From: an uncultured Oscillospiraceae bacterium
GTDB lineage: Bacteria; Bacillota; Clostridia; Oscillospirales; Acutalibacteraceae
Reading direction: 5' to 3'
Assembly: GCA_949293315.1 (NCBI GenBank)
Contig: CASFCH010000089.1
Coordinates: 1 to 49,490, forward strand
DNA length: 49,490 bases
Every line of letters begins with the position of its first letter. Position 1 is the first letter of the stretch. This document shows, in pieces, positions 44,821 to 49,490 of this stretch. A program made the translations under genes and the position numbers. The notes below the pieces were generated by a model. It saw nothing but the letters and a program-made list of their open reading frames with translations. It was not told where the DNA came from and made no database searches.

Positions 44821-45603
44821 CTAAAACAGCTCGTCGAGCAGAATATAATACCGCATTTTTTCCGCGTCCCGCTCAACACCCAACTCCCGGAAAAACAGAT
44901 ACTCGTCAAACGGGCAGTGGGCAATCTCCTCCAGATTGTGGCGCAGACTGCGGCAGCACAGTGCGATATCCTGATACCGGTCTGCAATCCCGCAGTGGCC
45001 CAGATCGATAAAACCGGCCACCTGCCCCTCGGAGAGGAAAACGTTCGGAAGGCAGTAATCCCCGTGGGAGAGGACGGGTTCCTCCTCCGGCCGGTTCCGC
45101 TCCAGCCAGCCGAGCAGGTGCGCTGGATCGCGGAAGCCGCCCGGCCCGTAGGTATCGGGTTCCGCATCCGATCCATCGCAGCGCCCGCTCTCCACCCGCT
45201 CCCGCGCACGGCGCAGCTTCCGTTCCAGCGTATCCCCGGCCGTACAGCCATGGACGTCCACCCGCCACAGCATTTTAAGCCCCCGGGCAAGCAGGCGGAT
45301 CAGCTCCACAGGCGCTTTCAAATACCGCTGCGCACACGCCATCTCCCCCGGCAGGCGGCGCATCAACAGATAGTTATAACCATCCGCGCGGTCAAAGGCC
45401 AAAATCTCCGGCACCGGCGCTTTCCCGCGGAGCCAGCGCATCATCTCATACTCGCGGTCAGGTTCTTCCCCCGTGCGCTGGATTTTTAACACCATATCCG
45501 CATAACAACGCACCTGTGCGCCCGATTGCCCGATCGAATCGAGTGTAAAGGCCTTTCCACTTACATATCTTTGAACGGATTGCGGGAATCTTCTCTCTTC
45601 CAT
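44821..45603 (-). CDS. APH(3')-like aminoglycoside phosphotransferase family protein
   Basis: The 260-residue protein has the APH fold: Lys40 in DMVLKIQ, VLSHGDYCLPN (catalytic Asp182, Asn187) and GFIDLGHCGIADRYQDIAL (metal-binding Asp200). The C-terminus MRYYILLDELF is very close to the end of the APH(3')-III type. It could confer aminoglycoside resistance, but the N-terminal half is diverged and the real substrate is unknown. It follows the ClC gene after nine bases, so they are cotranscribed. No mobile-element genes flank it. Confidence 0.82.
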   Translation of the reverse strand: MEERRFPQSVQRYVSGKAFTLDSIGQSGAQVRCYADMVLKIQRTGEEPDREYEMMRWLRGKAPVPEILAFDRADGYNYLLMRRLPGEMACAQRYLKAPVELIRLLARGLKMLWRVDVHGCTAGDTLERKLRRARERVESGRCDGSDAEPDTYGPGGFRDPAHLLGWLERNRPEEEPVLSHGDYCLPNVFLSEGQVAGFIDLGHCGIADRYQDIALCCRSLRHNLEEIAHCPFDEYLFFRELGVERDAEKMRYYILLDELF

Positions 45604-45612
45604 CCCATTCTC

Positions 45613-46932
45613 CTACTTGATCTTCTGGATCATCTTGTCCACAAACTCCGGCCTCAGCTTGGAGTAGACGATCTTCTGCTCGCCATAGAGGCCATAGTAG
45701 CCGGAGAGCATGTAGCTCACGGCACAGGCGACCGCCGTATAGGGCAGGCTCTGCACCCCGAACAGCTCCACCCCCAAAAGCATGGACGTCAGCGGGCAGT
45801 TGGTCACACCGCAGAAGACGGCCGTCATCCCCAGCGCCGCGCCAAAGGAGGGCGAAAGTCCGATCAGCGCGCCGAATACGTTGCCGAACGTGGCCCCCAC
45901 GCAGAGGGTCGGGATGATCTCTCCGCCCTTGAAGCCGGCGCCGATCGTCAGCGCCGTGAAAACGAGTTTGAGCACAAAGGCCTCCGGCCTGGAATCGCCG
46001 GAAAACGCCCCCTCGATCAGGTTCATGCCCGATCCGCTGTAGTCGCGCGTGCGCACCAGCAGCGTCAATCCCATCACCAGTGCGCCGCCCGCCAGCGCGC
46101 GCACCATGGCGTTTTTCAGATACCGCCGCAGCAGGGCCGCCGTCTTCTGCACCACAAAACAGAAGATCATGCTGATGAGCGCACACAGGATCCCGATCAA
46201 TACCGCCTTCAACAGCGGGACCGGGGACAGCTCCGGCACACCGGAGACGAGCAGATGCGGCCGGTGGACGCCGCACAGCGCCCCGATCCAGGTGCTGATC
46301 ATCGTGGCCACCAGACACGGGACGATCGCCGCATAGTACATTACCCCTACGCTGATGACCTCCATGGAGAATACGGCGCACGCCACCGGCGTGCCGAACA
46401 GCGCCGCAAAGGCCGCCGCCATGCCGCACATGGTCAGCACACGGGCATCCTTATCATCCAGCCGGATCTTTCGCGCCGTGAGCAGCGCCACTCCGCCGCC
46501 GATCTCCAATGCCGCGCCCTCGCGCCCGGCACTGCCGCCGAACAGCTGTGTGAGCACGGAGGCGATGAAGATCAGCGGCACCATGCGGAACGGCATATCC
46601 CGGTTGGAGCGCACGGCCGCAATGGCAAAGTCCGCGCCCCGGTCCGGTTCCTTTCCGATATACCGGTACATCGCCGCGATCGCCACACCGCACACGGGCA
46701 GCAGGAAGATCAGCCAGTGCACGCGCTGGAAGGTCTCCTCCGTCAGGGTCAGCAGCAGGGCAAACCCCACCCCCACGCCGCCGACGACAGCGCCGGCGGC
46801 CGCGCCGAGGAGGAGCCACTTAAAAAACGCCGCGGAAGTGCTCAGCGCCACGTGGGAGGAGAGAAATGCGCGCAAGCGCTCCCGAGCAGAACGGATCCGC
46901 TCCGCGCCGCCCCTTTGCTGCCCGCTCCTCAT
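45613..46932 (-). CDS. ClC-family chloride (or fluoride) channel/antiporter
   Basis: The 439-residue membrane protein has around ten hydrophobic helices. Signature motifs: GGSAGREGAALEIGGG (gating Glu; normally GREGP), FGTPVACAVFSMEV and FKGGEIIPTLCVGATFG. The classical GSGIP selectivity sequence is not evident, so the ion (chloride or fluoride) is uncertain. No CBS domains are attached. It heads the operon with the APH-like gene. Confidence 0.88.
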   Translation of the reverse strand: MRSGQQRGGAERIRSARERLRAFLSSHVALSTSAAFFKWLLLGAAAGAVVGGVGVGFALLLTLTEETFQRVHWLIFLLPVCGVAIAAMYRYIGKEPDRGADFAIAAVRSNRDMPFRMVPLIFIASVLTQLFGGSAGREGAALEIGGGVALLTARKIRLDDKDARVLTMCGMAAAFAALFGTPVACAVFSMEVISVGVMYYAAIVPCLVATMISTWIGALCGVHRPHLLVSGVPELSPVPLLKAVLIGILCALISMIFCFVVQKTAALLRRYLKNAMVRALAGGALVMGLTLLVRTRDYSGSGMNLIEGAFSGDSRPEAFVLKLVFTALTIGAGFKGGEIIPTLCVGATFGNVFGALIGLSPSFGAALGMTAVFCGVTNCPLTSMLLGVELFGVQSLPYTAVACAVSYMLSGYYGLYGEQKIVYSKLRPEFVDKMIQKIK

Positions 46933-46971
46933 TCAATCACCGCCCTCCTCTTTCCTGATCCTATTGTACCA

Positions 46972-47003
46972 TAAAAAAAGCGCCGCCGAAAGTCCGGCAG
47001 CGC
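46972..47003 (-). terminator. Terminator of acpP
   Basis: On the minus strand GCGCTGCCGG and CCGGCGGCGC-like arms pair around ACTTT, followed by seven T. Confidence 0.85.
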
Positions 47004-47031
47004 ACAAAATCCTGATGAAGCCGTTGGGAGA

Positions 47032-47259
47032 TCAGATGTGCTCCTCAACATACTTGACAACATCTCCGACCGTCTTGACATCCTCGATCTCGTCGTCCGG
47101 GATCTCTATATCAAATTCGTCCTCAATGGAGACGACAAGATCGACCACGTCGATGCTGTCCGCGTCCAGATCCTCCTGAATCTGGGTGTCCATGGTGATG
47201 GAATCCTCATCCACATCAAACTGATCGCATAAAATCGAACGGATTTTTTCAAATACCAT
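47032..47259 (-). CDS. acpP: Acyl carrier protein
   Basis: Seventy-five residues, very acidic. The phosphopantetheine site is Ser35 in LDADSIDVVDLV. The start is ATG 47259 (MVFEKIRSILCDQ) with AAAGGAAG upstream; the open frame extends further but without resemblance. It carries growing fatty acyl chains. Unlike many Firmicutes, the gene is not next to fab genes here; it is divergent from aroE. Confidence 0.95.
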   Translation of the reverse strand: MVFEKIRSILCDQFDVDEDSITMDTQIQEDLDADSIDVVDLVVSIEDEFDIEIPDDEIEDVKTVGDVVKYVEEHI

Positions 47260-47329
47260 AAATACATCTTCCTTTCTGGTCAAAGCTGTGTTAAACTGAA
47301 TAGAGACCGAACTATCTGTTACACACAGT

Positions 47330-47358
47330 ATAGTATTTTTATTTTGTCGTTTTGTCAA
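47330..47358 (-). promoter_or_regulatory. Promoter of acpP
   Basis: On the minus strand TTGACA (47353-47358) and TACTAT (47330-47335), 17 bases apart. A TATACT three bases further on is an alternative. Confidence 0.65.
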
Positions 47359-47397
47359 GACCTTTTCCCATTATTTTTTGATTTGGCGGTGCTGAAA

Positions 47398-48258
47398 ATG
47401 GATTCAACCTCTTTTTCCCTGCTGGGCTATCCGCTCGGCCACACAATGTCCCCTTATATCCACCAGGAGCTGTTTAAATTATCTGGTTTAAAAGGTAACT
47501 ATTCTCTCGCGGAATTCCCGCCCGAGCAGCTGGATACGGCAGTCTCCGGCCTGAAGCAACTGGCCGGATTCAACGTGACAATTCCCTACAAACAAAAAAT
47601 CATCCCTTATCTGGATCATCTCGAGGGAAAGGCCGCGCTCTATGGCTCCGTCAACACCGTCAAAATCGCAAACGGCGTCTGCACCGGGTACAATACGGAC
47701 TGCGACGGATTTCTCAATTCCCTCGCCCTCTATGATATTCCCCTGCGGGGAAATGTGCTCGTGTGCGGATGCGGCGGCGTGGCGCGCATGGCCGTGTTTG
47801 AGAGCGCTATGGCCGGGTGCGATGTGACCATCGCCGTACGTACGGCGGAGCAGGACCCCTCCGAGATCCCGGCGGCAGAGCGTCTGGCCGCGGAGACGGC
47901 CGAAAAGATCCCCGGAGCGCATGTCGCCTGCACCACCTATGACCGTGCCGGCACGGGGTATGACCTGATCGTCAACGGCACGCCGGCGGGGATGTATCCG
48001 CACGCGGGCAGCATGGCCCCCACGGAGGAGACGGTCGCCGGTTCCAAGGCCGTGTTCGACTGCGTCTATAACCCGGAGATGACGCTGCTGCTCGAGACAG
48101 CCAAAAAGTACGGCTGCAGCTACGCCGGCGGCATGGCGATGCTCGTCCTGCAGGCGGCGGCGGCGCAGACCATCTGGTACGGGGCCAAATTTCAAAAAGA
48201 CGACCTGCTGGCCGTGATCGCGCGCACGCAGGCGGAACTGGAGAAGAAAAACGGATGA
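47398..48258 (+). CDS. aroE: Shikimate dehydrogenase
   Basis: The 286-residue enzyme reduces 3-dehydroshikimate with NADPH. Motifs: GYPLGHTMSPYIH (substrate Ser/Thr), FNVTIPYKQ (catalytic Lys), GSVNTV, GYNTDCDGF and CGCGGVARM (nucleotide loop). Start ATG 47398 follows GGCGGTG; an upstream in-frame ATG (47344) would overlap the acpP promoter. It overlaps aroK by four bases. Confidence 0.95.
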   Translation: MDSTSFSLLGYPLGHTMSPYIHQELFKLSGLKGNYSLAEFPPEQLDTAVSGLKQLAGFNVTIPYKQKIIPYLDHLEGKAALYGSVNTVKIANGVCTGYNTDCDGFLNSLALYDIPLRGNVLVCGCGGVARMAVFESAMAGCDVTIAVRTAEQDPSEIPAAERLAAETAEKIPGAHVACTTYDRAGTGYDLIVNGTPAGMYPHAGSMAPTEETVAGSKAVFDCVYNPEMTLLLETAKKYGCSYAGGMAMLVLQAAAAQTIWYGAKFQKDDLLAVIARTQAELEKKNG

Positions 48259-48758
48259 ATATTGTACTGTGCGGTTTTATGGGCAGCGGCAAGACGACGA
48301 TCGGCCGCGTGTTGGCCCGCTACTCCGGCTATGAATTCGTGGATATGGACAATTATATTGAAGAACACCAGGAGATGAAAATCCCGGATATCTTTGAGCG
48401 GTACGGGGAGCCGGAATTCCGCCGGATCGAGACGCAGGCCTGCCGGGATCTGGGCGCGGGAGACGGCCGTGTGATCGCCACCGGCGGCGGCGCCCTGCTC
48501 AAGGAGGAGAACGCGGACGCACTGCGGAAAAACGGGACAATCTTTTTTCTGGATCCGCCGTTTGACGCCATTCTCTCCCGGCTGCGCGCTTCCAAAGTAC
48601 CGCGCCCCGTGATCATGGGAAAGACAGATGCGGAAATTCGCGCGATCTATGACGCCCGCATCGGCGCCTACGCCCGCAACAGCGATGTGCGCATGACGCT
48701 CTCCGCCCCACCGCAGGAGTTCGCGCTGGCGATTCTGCACCGGGCCGGCCTGCGGTAA
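48255..48758 (+). CDS. aroK: Shikimate kinase
   Basis: The 167-residue P-loop kinase has Walker A GFMGSGKTTIG, the substrate residues in FVDMDNYIEE and FRRIET, GGGALL and the lid region KVPRPVIMG. It acts directly after AroE in chorismate synthesis, and the ATGA overlap couples the two. The end of the broken RHS frame overlaps it on the other strand. Confidence 0.95.
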   Translation: MNIVLCGFMGSGKTTIGRVLARYSGYEFVDMDNYIEEHQEMKIPDIFERYGEPEFRRIETQACRDLGAGDGRVIATGGGALLKEENADALRKNGTIFFLDPPFDAILSRLRASKVPRPVIMGKTDAEIRAIYDARIGAYARNSDVRMTLSAPPQEFALAILHRAGLR

Positions 48759-49490
48759 AGTACGCCCTTCCAGGCTTGGAACTGATACGTTTTACACATA
48801 AAGCGGCACAGTTTATCAGACTGTGCCGCTTTCAATTCTTTGGGGAGTGGGTTCGAAACCAAAACGCCGTCCTCGGTGATCGTGAGGATATTGCCCCACG
48901 CGTCGTAGGTGTACTCCGTCTTTTTCCCGTTCGTCGTCACCGAGGACACCTGCGGCGTTGTCTTGCCCGCTCCCGCGGACTCATACGTGTACGACGTGTT
49001 CACGATCCCGTCGATCCCCACTGCCGACAGCCGCGCCAGCGGGTCATAGCTGTAGGTCACCGCCTTGCCCGTCGGCAGCTCCACCTGTGACACCCGCCCG
49101 TCCGTCAGGTACTCATAGCTTGTCGTGCGCTGCGTACCGCCCAGGTTCGTGTGCACCGCCGTGAGCCGGTTGTTTGCATCATACGTGATCTTCAGGTTCC
49201 CGCCGTCCGGGTACACCATCCGCGTCACGCGCCCGATCGTATCGTAATAATACGTGTACTTCCCCGTGGCGTCCGTCACCTGCGTCAGCTGCCCCGCACG
49301 GTTGTACGTATACCGGGTGACGCTGCCGTCCCGGTTCTCCTGGCTCAGACGCTCATAGTCGTCATAGCCGTACTGCACCGTGTCCCCGTTGCCATAGGTT
49401 GAGGACAGGAGCTTGCCGTTGCAGGCGCCGTATTCATTGGTGATCAGCGTATGCCCGCCCGCTCCGGTCGTTTTCGTGTTCCCGAAGGCG
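48668..49490 (-). pseudogene. RHS/YD-repeat protein, truncated 3' end (continues beyond window)
   Basis: From 49490 down to 48845 the frame is a series of YD repeats (YGYDDYERLSQENRDGSVTR, YTYNRAGQLTQVTDATGKY, YYYDTIGRVTRMVYPDGGN, YSYDPLARLSAVGIDG) and AWGNILTITEDG. Similarity stops after NPL at about 48845; the next expected RHS core (RYRGYYYDxETGLYYL...) and variable toxin tip are absent. The frame then runs through a hairpin and about 90 bases antisense to aroK before a stop at 48668. The functional 3' end has probably been lost. The gene begins outside the window. Confidence 0.8.
48801..48831. terminator. Hairpin after aroK
   Basis: AAGCGGCACAG and CTGTGCCGCTT form a perfect 11-base stem. 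T-richness downstream on the plus strand is moderate (TTCAATTCTTT). It sits between aroK and the RHS remnant. Confidence 0.6.

Noticed and set aside
45526-46974. 482-codon plus-strand frame opposite the ClC gene
   Set aside because: His/Arg/Gln-rich shadow composition; the minus-strand frame has clear ClC motifs.
1-49490. CRISPR array
   Set aside because: No regularly spaced direct repeats with unique spacers were seen. The repeats present are palindromic mosaics.
1-49490. Insertion sequence or transposase gene
   Set aside because: No frame with transposase or integrase motifs was found, although the palindromic repeats look non-autonomous.

Overview
The window reads as a chromosome segment of a GC-rich, low-complexity-leader Clostridia bacterium (Bacillota). 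A gut Oscillospirales-type organism is most likely. Reasons visible in the sequence: strong AGGAGG ribosome sites with frequent GTG and TTG starts; Firmicutes gene pairs (rny-ymdB, asp23/yloU-fakA/yloV-recG); a threonyl-tRNA synthetase T-box leader; a short archaeal/eukaryotic-type ProRS; a preQ1-type leader before queT; and modular palindromic intergenic repeats. The species cannot be named from the sequence alone.

Layout. Positions 1-5.6 kb are an accessory patch: two composite palindromic repeats (1-240 and 3827-4265) flank a secreted metallophosphoesterase and an orphan LytTR response regulator. A compact toxin/immunity-like pair follows (4600-5503, minus strand). Positions 6-18.6 kb hold a seven-gene minus-strand L-rhamnoside operon (GH3, GPH symporter, SGNH hydrolase, GH78, rhaB, rhaA, rhaD) with a divergent AraC-type regulator. 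Neither glycosidase has a signal peptide. The coherent model is uptake of an intact rhamnosyl-glucoside by the symporter, cytosolic trimming by GH78 and GH3, then rhamnose to rhamnulose to rhamnulose-1-phosphate to DHAP plus lactaldehyde.

Positions 18.7-20.9 kb are a second accessory patch: a lipoprotein, more mosaic repeats, and a 478-bp duplicate of the toxin/immunity region. The duplicate keeps a complete second immunity gene but only the last six codons of the toxin. It lies next to a tRNA-Gly(CCC). The two immunity proteins differ at five of 83 residues, four of them within a six-residue window.

Positions 21-48.8 kb are mostly core: DUF4358 lipoprotein, T-box/thrS, rny, ymdB, a peptide-binding lipoprotein, asp23-fakA-recG, nagB, a Cys-type sulfatase with a flavodoxin-like protein, a membrane metallophosphoesterase, CCA-adding enzyme, proS, riboswitch/queT, an ECF sigma/membrane protein/lipoprotein operon, DUF1848, an APH(3')-like kinase behind a ClC transporter, acpP, and aroE-aroK. 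The right edge (to 49490) is the C-terminal part of an RHS/YD-repeat protein that loses RHS similarity abruptly and is probably a broken gene.

The strongest leads for something undescribed are the freestanding MuF-zinc/DUF6883-like toxin with its duplicated, locally diversified immunity gene; the repeat element whose inner module is inverted between copies; and the GPH symporter with a ~150-residue charged coiled-coil tail. All homology calls come from reading the translated sequences; no database was searched.
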